Positions 50,421 to 60,621 of a DNA stretch of 64,000 nucleotides are shown here, in pieces. The notes under the pieces were generated by a model. It searched no databases. It had not been told where the DNA came from and was given only the letters and a program-made list of their open reading frames with translations. Both the position numbers and the translations under genes were made by a program. The stretch is from Ceratodon purpureus (taxonomy: Eukaryota > Streptophyta > Bryopsida > Pseudoditrichales > Ditrichaceae), in contig CM026426.1 in the NCBI GenBank assembly GCA_014871385.1, positions 79,031,566-79,095,565 on the forward strand. The letters are read 5' to 3'. Each line of letters opens with the position of its first letter. Position 1 is the stretch's first letter.

Positions 50421-50910
50421 ATGTAGCAGAGGTGACCTTCGGCTATGGCCCCGGCGGAGTAGGGGTCAGGGGCATGAGGACCCGACATCGAGCAAGGGGC
50501 AGCTCTCACCGGGTAGCCTCAACTTTCATTATTTTTTTTTAAATTTTATAAAATTTTAATTTTTTTTTTTTTTTGGAGACAAATGGTCTCAGAAATTTAC
50601 ATGAGTGATATAAGGTTTTTCAAACCCATCGAGCGGAGCGAGAAGGGTTTGAATAAGGGCGACGGGTCCGGTAGGACCCGTTGCCCGTTAAGTAATTTTA
50701 GGGTTAACTCAAAATAGTGATCACGGGGTAGCTAGGGTTGATCTCATTGAATTTTGGTATTTATAGCCTTTATTTTTTTCCAAGGATTTTTTTAAATTTT
50801 TTTTTTAAAAAAAATCAATTTTATGGGGCTGCCCGCCCAGTAAGCGCCGGGTCCACATCCCCCACCCTTCAATTCCCCGGGGCCATAGCCGGAGGTCACC
50901 TCTGCTACAT
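50421..50910 (-). mobile_element. ~490-bp TIR element, copy 2 (inverted)
   Basis: ATGTAGCAGAGGTGACC at 50421 and its inverse ending at 50910. The interior matches copy 1 (28578-29063) in reverse orientation: T-rich blocks, AAACCCATCGAGCGGAGCGA, GGCGACGGGTCCGGTAGGAC and the GGGGCCATAG-rich end. Before the CACTA insertion the two copies would have been about 1.9 kb apart, bracketing the F-box-like exon. Confidence 0.72.
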
Positions 50911-52361
50911 GTGTCCCCTGGACTTCTTTGGGTGGATGCTTCTTGACTGTCACGACGTAGATTATTAAGTGATATGTGGCTATTGCCCTGAACATCCAAT
51001 GGACAAAATCCTTGTAACCCTCGTCTATCTCTCTTGATGGGGTTGTTGGGATCTTCATTGGCCACTCTTCTGACTTTGCTTTAAAAGCATTCTTTGCTAT
51101 CCATTGCATCTTTCTCTGCCTTGTTTGCTTCAACTCTTCTTACAATTCCACCCGCTTTTCTTGATTTCCGCAGAACGGCACACCCCTATTGGCGTGTGTG
51201 ATGGAGGAGAGTTCCATCGATTGCGAGCCAATGCTCTGCGTATATGTATGCATGTGCTGCTGTGACTGTTCATTCATTTATGGAGGTGGAAATCCAGAAT
51301 ACAAGAATTGCATGGTGTTCTGTCCCTCCTTGCTGGGACGAGCTTCCCTCATACACCATGTGAGCATTCCTGGATTGCACGTAAACCGGTCTGTGATGGT
51401 AAGATGGCATGACAGACCATCTGGGTTATCTCATCCCTGTGCATGACCAATCTGTTTCAAATGTCATATCCTTCATTCAATCTTGCGATAATATCGACCA
51501 AACAACAAGCAAGTACTGTAATTGGAATGGATTTGCAAAAATACAAATGACAGGGAGGTGTTCAAAGTACTTTGCTTCTATTAGCGTCTCAGTATTGCAA
51601 ATTCAAAGCAGCTTGGCATTATACATATACCATTGACTTTTACAAAGACTTTGCGATATAAGCATCTTTCATTTCACATCACACATGTCTCGCATTTGCA
51701 CATAGGTAAAGGAGGCTTCGGGGTCCGATACGCAGTTCCATGGTTAAGACGTTTACATGTGACTGGGTTGGTAATGAATATATCCATTTGAATCCATCAT
51801 TCCTTTGCACTTGCAGGTGTAGCACGACTCTCTGACTTCACTGCGTGGCGGAAGCGGAACGTTGTCCTGCAATAAGAATTATAGTCAGGCAAAATACATA
51901 GTCCAAGTTCATCAAATTTGTAACTTTACATGTCAAACACCAAAGAATGCCAAAGTATCCTTTACAAAAACCGCAATCCATTTATTTATATTAAAATTGT
52001 AAGGAACACTACCAAAAAACAATTGGAAGACAGTCAATGCGTGTTGCACTCGCAAGGATCTATGTGTAGTGGAAACCATCTAAACGGAGGCAACACATTG
52101 TTCTTGGTCGAAGCTACGTAATAAGTTCCGCTCCATCTCAAACCCTTCTCTAATATGTCCACGATGTTCAGTGACCTCTTTAACAAGGGAAATCGTCATT
52201 GTTGGTACAGACAACAATCCAGCAAGTAGGACGTACATATTAGTATCTTGCATATTGCAAGTCATGTGAAGAATGATTTCCTTACAATACCCCTGTACAC
52301 ACGTCTTATAAAAGATACCCTTTTATTGTAAGACGATAGGGTTCCACGACTGACTTCTAAG
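50911..52361. other. Intergenic, nothing recognised
   Basis: No convincing gene. A plus frame at 51189-51446 has several Cys residues but no recognisable spacing. Confidence 0.4.
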
Positions 52362-52622
52362 TTACAAGGACTCTCTGTCTGAATCAGAGCTAGAATCCGA
52401 GCTTGAGTTTTCCTCCTCTCGTCCAAACCACTTTCTAGCAGCCCATTCAGCCATATCGTTGATGAATTCATTGTTGTTGTCAATGTACGTTCGCCATGAT
52501 TTGCACACGCCGCGCAAGGATGTACAAATTACAAAATTATCCACTGAATCATCACCCTGCATGAGTCGTGGCCAGATCATGTCATCCACAATGTGCGTGG
52601 GTAGCCCAACAAAGAACGATAT
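52362..52622 (-). CDS. F-box-like exon, paralogue of the interrupted gene
   Basis: After a plausible acceptor (CCGCAG, exon from 52622) the minus strand reads SFFVGLPTHIVDDMIWPRLM, then FVICTSLRGVCKSWRTYIDN, EWAARKWFGREEENSSSDSS and ends at TAA (52364-52362). LP-start, the hydrophobic spacing and V-C-x-x-W are F-box hallmarks. The exon is short and lacks a visible substrate-binding repeat domain; the tail is Ser/Asp-rich. It is clearly related to the split copy at 49141-49546 plus 29547-29644, with the same Trp spacing after the VC..WR motif. Upstream exons were not identified, so the start is unresolved. Confidence 0.5.
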   Translation of the reverse strand: MSFFVGLPTHIVDDMIWPRLMQGDDSVDNFVICTSLRGVCKSWRTYIDNNNEFINDMAEWAARKWFGREEENSSSDSSSDSDRESL

Positions 52623-54104
52623 CTGCGGTACCGTTTCGTATCATCGGTATGCATGAACTTCTGCCCATCGATACCTTCAATTGGAACTCCGACTGAGTCT
52701 AAGTTCATTATCACACCCCATAGGGGCTCCAAATCGAGAGTTTACCTCGCCATTTCTACTACAGAAGAGTTTCTACGTATAACTTACAAACAGGAAGAAG
52801 GTAAAGTGAGGGCTAGAGCCTAAGGCAATTCTCGCTTGAAGTACACAGAGATGTGCTATGCGTCCACCACAACTCTAGGAGTGTCCACAAACTACAGAAG
52901 ACGTAGGGTACTCTAGGCATACTGGGTAGACCATATGCCTCCTTCAAGGCCACCCCAATATTGTTAACCTTGATATGGACGGTGGCGAGTAATGGACAAC
53001 GCTAGTCCAAATTACGGCTAGGGAGATCCTACTGGGGACCAGTATTCCGTTTGCATTGATTGCCGCCGGATTGAACCTCCTACGGCAAGTTCAAAAACAT
53101 TACCTGCCACTACACAGCGCCCATAGCGTGAAATCGAAGATAACGGTTAGGAGAGTCATGCGGCGTGGTATTCCGAAATCTGCAAGATTTCATTATTGAC
53201 TAGGGCAAAAGTTTCATAAGCAAACAAAACAAGGAGAATATCGAGTAGCCACTTTCTGTCACTACAAAACTCTATCGCCCAAAACTTTGCCACCGCAATA
53301 AGGCCATGGCCACAATACAACTCCCTCTTTTATAATTTCACAGGATGATAATTAACGTACCTTATTTTACTCTTATTTTTGGATGTGCCTTGGAAGTCGT
53401 TCTTGGGGATTGCAAATACTATTTCCAAGATGATGATTGTTTAGCACTCTACAAAAAATCATGTTGGAAGTCGCCAATCAAAGCCTAAGATGCCCTTTCC
53501 CAGTACCTCTATGGATCGACGGACTCCTCCATCTCCCCTTCACGGCCTATTTGGTCCGTCTCTTTCCCTCCCCTGAGCCTCCTAGTACGGTATATGTAGG
53601 ACTTTTAGATGGGCACCACCACGGTAGAGTACAATCACCGATTCGGAGTTCGTTCAGCACAGGTTGACAGGTTTAATGGTGAATTGAGGTGGTTTGAGTG
53701 CTATCAGGGAGTATGAAGTAGGGTTCCTTGGTCCACTTCACAATTGCAGTGGAGCTTGTCCGTGCATACTCTGCAACAAGCCTGACTGGTTCCACAACCC
53801 ACGTTGCAGCTGCAAGCTCCGTAGACTATGGGGTGTATCCTTATCAGGGGATGTTGCGATGCGTTCTAAATGGGAAAGGTGCAGGTGTAGGCCTGCAAAC
53901 GATACATTTCTAACAGATTTGGAATGTGAGTGTGTACTACTCCTTCAAGCTGAGCGCTAGGTTATAGAGGACGTTGGGAGGGTCTCTCTATTCTCTCTGG
54001 CCGAGCGGTGCAGCCGCCCGCCTCGCGGGCAGGGGCAGCCCAGCTCGCCTAGGCCCTCCCCGTCCCCGCCCCGAGCCCGCCCGTCCCGTGGAACCCCCGC
54101 CCCC
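52623..54104. other. Intergenic, left flank of the MULE
   Basis: No gene recognised. From about 54000 the sequence becomes very GC-rich, leading into the MULE terminal repeat. Confidence 0.4.
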
Positions 54105-54210
54105 CCTCGCCACTAAGGGCGGGGCAAAAGAGAGGGAGTGGGGAGGCTGCCCCGCCCTCGCCCTGCCCGCAGCCTCCCCCTGTCAAGCCCCTGCCCGATC
54201 GGGCTCCCTC
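54105..54210 (+). repeat. MULE left terminal inverted repeat
   Basis: About 106 bp, GC-rich, matching 59169-59274 in inverse orientation with roughly ten differences. Confidence 0.8.
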
Positions 54211-54308
54211 TTCCTCCATGTAATAAATACCATCTCCAATCTCCATTTAGCATACAATACTCAAATGAAAATTACTAAACCCTAATTTATTACAACCTTG
54301 AAAGTTGA

Positions 54309-56409
54309 AAGTTGAAAGTTGTAGAACTTCCAAGTGAATTTGTTTTATCCCCTTTGAATGACACAAAAGGTAAACAAATTCCACCAATAGAGTCTTGGCC
54401 TTCCATTGTGCATGGAGGACACATTGACAAAAATGGGAAGCATTTGCCAATCACCCCCACAGCAAATGCCATTCGTACTCAATGGAGTACGGATATTTAT
54501 GTGGGGGGAATTCACTCTTCGTTCATACAACATTGTATGAACTCTTGTGAAGTATGCCAAGAGAAGAAATTGTGGGATGAGGTGGTGAAGGTTCCATTGG
54601 AGAACTTAAGTGCAACTTTAGATGCACTTTGCACAAAGTACATTGTGCTTGGAAGGCGTGTGAAATGCCGTGTGGGGAAAAGCAAGACCGTGACTTATTA
54701 TCGTTGCCATCGTGGAGACAACAAATACCGTCCTCATAGGAGAACGGTTGATGTCAAGCTTATGGATGACAAGGGCTCTAGAAGGAATAGAACCTCTAGA
54801 TTATGTGGTTGTGAATTCCAAATGAAGGTTGAAGAGCCCAATGTGTCAAACTCCTCAAACACCTTGCCTCATGGTAAGCTCCAAGCTACAATCTATGTTC
54901 ATAGCAAACATAGTGGTCATACTCCTGGTTTCGATTCCGATATTTTCTTCCTCCCGGTGCACCCTTGTGTAATTGCATGGGTTATGGAGAACTTAAAGTT
55001 AATGCTTTCTCCAAGAGCTATTGAAGCAACATCGGTTCAAGCTCAAGATAAATTTAGACAATGTGTATCGAAGGTGGAACGTGCTACATATAGATTTTTC
55101 GTCATCAAAAAAGAAGTGCAAATACTTGCATATTCTTTGAGAACCAACGGTATTTAATTCTTTTCCTATAAGTAAAATATTTAAGTAATTCTGGACAAAA
55201 TGCCTAATTCTGGACTTTTTATCATTCCGTCGGCGGGCCGCCGACCAAAATAGCAGGGTTGAAAAAAACTTTTTTTTTTTTTGCAATTTTGCTAAAAATG
55301 TGTTATAAAAACCATTTTTTGGCTCAAAATTCATTGTTTTGACTCTATATCAGGCATAAATTCTACATTTGAACATCATTATGTCTAATTTATTGTGAAT
55401 TTTGTAAAATATGCATTATTTTATAGTATTTAGTCTAATTTTTTTGAAAATTTTCAATGATTTTAAATTATTTATTACAAACATTTTGTCGGCGGATGAG
55501 TTGACTATTAATTCTGGACTTTTAAAAGTCCAGAATTACCTAAATATGCCTTCTATATTCCAAATTTTATTGTGAATTTTTGAAATGCATTGCATATTTG
55601 AATTGTATTCATTTACATGTCTATGTTTATGTTTATGTTTATATTTATATCTATGTGTATGTTTTTATTTTTTATTTTTTTTATATTTGAATTGTTTTTT
55701 TATTTTATTTGTTTACATGTTCGAATTGTATTTCTGTTTTTTTATGTCCATGTTTATGTGTATGTTTTTATTTTTTTAAATTTTTTTTCATGTTCGAATT
55801 GTTTTTATTCTTTTATATGTTTACATGTTTGAATCGTATTTTTCAAGTCTTTTTTTTATTAATGTTTATGTGTATGTATTTATTTTTATTTTTTATTTTT
55901 TTGTATTTGAATTTTTTTTATTTTTTTTAAGTTCATGTTTATGTGTATGTTTTTATTTTACTATTTTATTTTTATTTCACTTGTATTTTTTTTATTTTCT
56001 AACTTCATGTTTATGTGTATTTTTTTTATTTTTAAGGTTATGTGTATGTCTTTATTTTTATTTTTTTTTAACATGTTTGAATTGTATTTGTCTTTATATT
56101 TATGTATATGTTTATGTCTATGTTTATCTTTATGTTTATGTTCATGTTCATGTTTATGATTCTGTTTTTATTTTTATATTTTTTTTCATGTTTGAATTGT
56201 TTTCATTTTTTTATTTCTTTACATATTTGAATTATCGGTTTTTATTTTTAAATTTATGTTTAAATTTTTATTTTTCTATTTTTTTACATGTTTGAAATGT
56301 ATTTGTTTGTATTATTTTGTTTATGTTTATGTTTATTTTTTTATTTGATATTTCTTTTACATGTTTGAATTGTATTTGTTTTTAAGTCAATGTTTATATT
56401 TATGTTTAT

Positions 56410-56460
<51 letters not shown>

Positions 56461-58596
56461 CCCATGTTTATGTTCTAATTTGTATTAAAGTTTTTGATTG
56501 GGTGTGTCTAGATGCACTTCGGAAAGATGATTGGGATGCGGCACAAATTGAGATTATCAATTTACAAGCTCAAGGGAAGATTTTGTAGTATCAACCGTAT
56601 GCACCCAAGGATGAGGACCCCAAGAGGAAACCATTCGTGGTAGTTATACAAGATGACTTCATGAGAAAATCGGCCTTACGGTTTTCAGGTAATAACTCTT
56701 GGGCTTTGGATTCTACATTTAAAACAAACCAATACGGTTTGCCTCTTTATGCCGCAATTGTACCAATCCAAGATGGAATTGGAATATCGGTTTTTTACAT
56801 GCTTTGTAGCAACGATGTTAAAGAGGGACATGAGGGTCTTGCTATAGAGATAGCGTTATCCCATGTGTTTGGATCTTTAGGAGAGGTTAGACCCTCCGCA
56901 ATCATCATTGACAAACACAAGCCATCTTTGAATGCTATTCAAAAGGTTGTGAGCAATGATGTTCATTGTTGGACTTATGAAAATGGTACCAAAACACAAG
57001 TTGGTGGACAAGTTCTTTTGTGTCACTTTCATGCTATGAAAGCATGGAGTGAAAACTTGTTAACCAAGGTGCCCAATGAAGACAAGAATCGGGTGTGGAG
57101 GGCATTACATGTTTTCATGCTCTGCCCTAGTGAAGACCATTTTGATGAGAACTTAAGAAGATTTTGTCTTGAGTTTCAACACATCCCGGCCTTTGCCAAA
57201 TATATGATATCCAGATGGGCCGGCATGACTTGTCCTTGGAGGAGGTTGTGGCCTCGATATGGGAGGTTATTTGCTTATGGAGGCATGGATACAACTAACC
57301 ATATTGAAAGACATTGGGAGTTGATTAAATACACTCTTTTACAAGGAAAAGTGAACCGGTCCCTTCGTGACCTTATAGTGGCAATTGTTGGTAGTGCCAA
57401 GGATGGCACTCGTGTGGGCCAACCCACATTATTGAGCCAATTCCAATTGACTCAACGTTTAAGTAAGTCCCTCATTTGTATATTATGTTATATATTTATT
57501 TTATTGTATTCATTTATGTTTTTTTTTTTCTTAAATATGTTTTCAACATGAGGCTAAGTTTAAATTTATATTGAATGTTTGTATATTATTTTATGTTTAT
57601 TTTGGTGTACTTATGTATGTTTTTTATTATATCTTATGTTCATTTTATTATATTTATTTATATTTATTTATTGTATTTATTTTATTGTATTTTATTATAT
57701 TTTTTAATTTAAGTTTGAATTCATTTTTTGATCTTGTAGGTGACTCCGAACGGTACATAAAGAGAGGAAATGACAAGGCTCATAGACGTCGATTAAAAGG
57801 AAGAGAACGAATTTTGAAGGCTTATCAATCTTCTCCTATGGATGTCTTGAAGGTTGTTGATGAGGAGCATCTCCTCTTTCATGTCAAGAGTGAGACTTCT
57901 CCCAACTTATGGTATGGTGTTTCATTGAAATCACATTATTGTGATTGTCTTGATATAGTCTCCACTTGCAAACACATACTTGGTGTGCAATCAATTGTGA
58001 AAGTATTCTTTGAAGGTCTCAAAGAAAATGAAGTGGTTGAGGAACCATTGCCTCCACACAACAACATGGAAGACATGGAGGTGATGGAGCATATGACTCC
58101 AACTCTACCGGATGTAGCAAGGGAGGAGGCTTCTTCGATTGGTGACATGCGTGAGAAGTTGTTCAACATGGTAAGTGAAATCGAATCACTATGTCAAGCA
58201 ACTGTTTATGGTGACAATGAAGAAGAGGTCAAGCGCAAATTTCAAGCCATTCAAGCTTGTTTTGGCACATTATCGGAGCCTTCAAATTTTGAAAGGCCCG
58301 ATACAATTACTCTTCCCCTCCGAGGTTCTATTGCTTCCATCCAAGAGAATGTGAAGCGAACAAGAATGGGACATGGGAAGAAACGGAAGAGTTTGGAAGT
58401 TGGTGAAACAAGTGCTCCACGCCCCCCTTTGAAGCGGTCTTCACATGTGCTTCTTTCTCAATCCAAGCAGAAAAGGATGATTTTTTGTAAGCTTCCCAAG
58501 GTCACTTGTGAGATTAGTGCTACAAAAACATTGATAGAGGGAGGAGCAATTTCTGTTTTTTGCAAAAACTGTGACCATGAGATTTCAGTGAAGTAA
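54309..58596 (+). pseudogene. MULE transposase with FAR1-like and SWIM zinc motifs (one internal stop)
   Basis: Exons 54309-55149, 56512-57462 and 57740-58596 join in phase (G|AT and A|GT codons), about 880 residues, stop TAA. Exon 1 has an H-x6-H-x34-C-x2-C motif (GGHIDKNGKH to SCEVCQ), then a FAR1/WRKY-GCM1-like zinc region (TYYRCHRG, RLCGCEFQM, HSKHSGH). Exon 2 is the MULE DDE core: WALDSTFKTNQYGLPLY (first Asp), SAIIIDKHKPS (second Asp), LLCHFHAMKAWSE, and MDTTNHIERHWELIK (Glu). Exon 3 has the SWIM finger HYCDCLDIVSTCKHILG and a basic tail with CKNCDHE. One TAG at 56586-56588 interrupts GKIL.YQPYAPKDED. No Met precedes residue 76 of exon 1, so an upstream exon or a non-standard start is likely. 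The function is cut-and-paste transposition. Confidence 0.82.
55560..56460 (+). repeat. T-rich degenerate repeat inside MULE intron 1, ending in T50
   Basis: About 900 bp of drifting TTTATGTTTATG / CATGTTTGAATTGTATTT units, closing with an uninterrupted run of 50 T (56411-56460) shortly before the intron acceptor. Cys/Phe/Leu-rich open frames here are artefacts. The run resembles an over-extended polypyrimidine tract. Confidence 0.85.
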
Positions 58597-59012
58597 AGTT
58601 TATGATTTCAGTTTTTTCATTGATTGTGTTGCTACTTTGTAATTTTGCCTTTGAGTAATCCTTCATTATGAGTTCCTTTATGATTCTTTATAATACAAAA
58701 ATGGTCTTAATTGAATGTATAAATTGAAGAGACATTGTAAAGAAAAGAGAGCTTTGGAGAAAAAGCACTTAGAATAATTTTGGAAAAAGAGAGGAGGAGC
58801 CAAAATCAAGGTCGCAGTTTTATGGGGAGGAGAGGAAAAAAACAGAGTACATCACTTGGTTATCGCCCCCCGGGTCTCGGGGGCGGGTATTCGCTCGGGA
58901 ACTATGGGAACGTTGGGAACAGTCAGGAACGGGGCAATAGTGAATGGACGAGAGCCAGCTCAAATGGGTGAGCCCCAGCCAGAGTCCAGCTGCGAGCGAC
59001 CAAGGCAATCAC

Positions 59013-59157
59013 GGGGAGCGGGGAGCAGGACAAGAGCGGGGAGCGGGGAGCAGGACAAGAGCGGGGAGCGGGGAGCAGGACAAGAGCGGGGAGCGGGACA
59101 GGAGCGGGGAGTGGAACAGGAGCAGGGAGCGGGACGGGAGCGGAGCAGGGCGGGTGC
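59013..59157 (+). repeat. GC-rich minisatellite
   Basis: Three tandem copies of a 25-bp unit (GGGGAGCGGGGAGCAGGACA plus AGAGC) followed by three shorter 18-bp variants, immediately inside the MULE right TIR. No equivalent lies beside the left TIR. Open frames reading ERGAGQERGAG are artefacts. Confidence 0.85.
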
Positions 59158-59168
59158 GGTCGAGAGGC

Positions 59169-59274
59169 GAGGGAGCCCAATCGGGCGGGGGCTTGACAGG
59201 AGGAGGCTGCGGGTAGGGCGAGGGCGGGGCAGCCTCCGCGCTCCCTCTCTTTTGCCCCGCCCTTAGTGGCGAGG
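59169..59274 (-). repeat. MULE right terminal inverted repeat
   Basis: Inverse of 54105-54210, with the shared core CGCCACTAAGGGCGGGGCAA on the minus strand. Confidence 0.8.
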
Positions 59275-60621
59275 CCCGCCCCCGCGCCCAGTCTTGCCCG
59301 ACCGCCCCGTGCGGCTTCATCCATGCCCGCGCCCTTGTCATCCCGTCTTCTCTCTCGTCAAGGGGGCGTTGTCATTTTTCCGCTTATTATTCCGCCGTCG
59401 CTCAAGGCGGCTGTTGGGGGGATTCGAGCTGGTGGCTGCGGTGCCGCATGGAGTGGGCTATGTTGAAGAATGATGTGAATGCGATGTCCGGGGAGGCTAT
59501 GCTGTAGGAGGCGACCGGCTAGGGGATGTACTCGAAGAGCTAGCAATTTTGATGTAGGAAGTGTAGTTGATTTGAGTTCTTATCTGTATTGGGTTTCTTA
59601 GTGTTTATGAATTTGATGTGGTCGTGTTGATGATGTCATGTGCATAATCATGCAATGGAGGAGGGTGAAGAGGGTCCGACTCGGATCTGGCTCGATAAGC
59701 AGGTGCGACATTGATCTCGCCTACTGGAGGCTCATGCAGTTCCGATGGGAGGAACTACTTTTGCAGTGGACTTATCCACAGATGGAGAGTACTGGACGTG
59801 GCAGGACGCAACGGGGACCTTCGATCTTAATGAAGCTGCCGGATGTGAAGCAACTACAGATTGGGAACAGCAACAGGGATTTAGCTGCAATGATTCCCCA
59901 GACAGAGGACATCATGATGATCGAAACCCACAAAGTCAACCGGATTTATATGGGAATGTAGATACAAAAGAGGTAGTAGACATCAATGACGGCTGTTTGG
60001 ACTTGCCATTGTACGCAAGAGAGGGGGTCGATATTACCAGCATCGATGCTAGACAGTCAGCCGGCGAAGAAGACAAAAGAGGAGATATCGGGCCAGAGGC
60101 AGGGCCCAGAAAACTGAAGCAATGCCCCTTACTGAAGAGAATAGCATTCTGTACAATATCAATGTCAACAAAGAAATACGACGTCCTTGGAGAAAGATGT
60201 GGGAGAAGGTGAAAGCCTCCGTCCAAACACCTCCACCGGGACCATTCAGCCAGACAGATTTACAGTGGGAGTCCAAAACCAATCAGGGTTGTGGGAAGCG
60301 AAGAGAGACTCAGAAAGCTACCATTCCATAAAATCGGCTCGACGATTTCCTTGAAGGGGAGATGTCAGGACGGCAGCATCGTTGCACATTTGTGGAGGAG
60401 TCAAGGAGGTGCAAGACAAAGCAAGAGGACACAAAGCAGACTAGGGCTGACCCCGCCTTGACGGAAATAAAGTATGTTGGTTAGGTTAAGTTGTCTTCAT
60501 TCTCCTTCCATATGATGTAACACTGCTGAAAATTTATATATTGCCCCTATGCTGTCTGTCCTGGTAAATTAGGGTTTAGAGTATATGTTTCTAATAGTTC
60601 TCCGGCTCTTGTTCTCTACAG
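59275..60621 (+). other. Region before the second MULE transposase, possible 5' exon
   Basis: A plus frame at 59745-60212 is open for 155 codons and acidic (DLSTDGEYWTWQDATGTFDL). It may be a leading exon of the following gene or chance. No other feature was recognised. Confidence 0.3.

Larger units (their letters stand above)
54105..59274 (+). mobile_element. MULE-type transposon with ~106-bp terminal inverted repeats
   Basis: 54105-54210 and 59169-59274 are inverted copies, about 90% identical, with the shared core CGCCACTAAGGGCGGGGCAA. Translating the two repeats outward gives the same peptide (LATKGGAKERE), which confirms the match. They enclose a three-exon transposase on the plus strand. 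Outside these limits the flanks are GC-rich but no longer align, so the element ends lie close to 54105 and 59274; a 9-bp target duplication, normal for MULEs, could not be fixed by eye. Confidence 0.8.

Noticed and set aside
53261-53275. CACTACAAAACTC resembling a CACTA end
   Set aside because: No inverse partner or 3-bp duplication was found; the true CACTA ends are at 29645 and 49140.
55585-56295. Several overlapping open frames rich in Phe, Leu, Cys and Met
   Set aside because: They are translations of the T-rich TTTATG repeat inside a MULE intron; no composition or motif of a real protein.
58856-59341. Frames reading ERGAGQERGAG and proline-rich reverse frames
   Set aside because: Produced by the 25-bp GC-rich minisatellite and the MULE terminal repeat.
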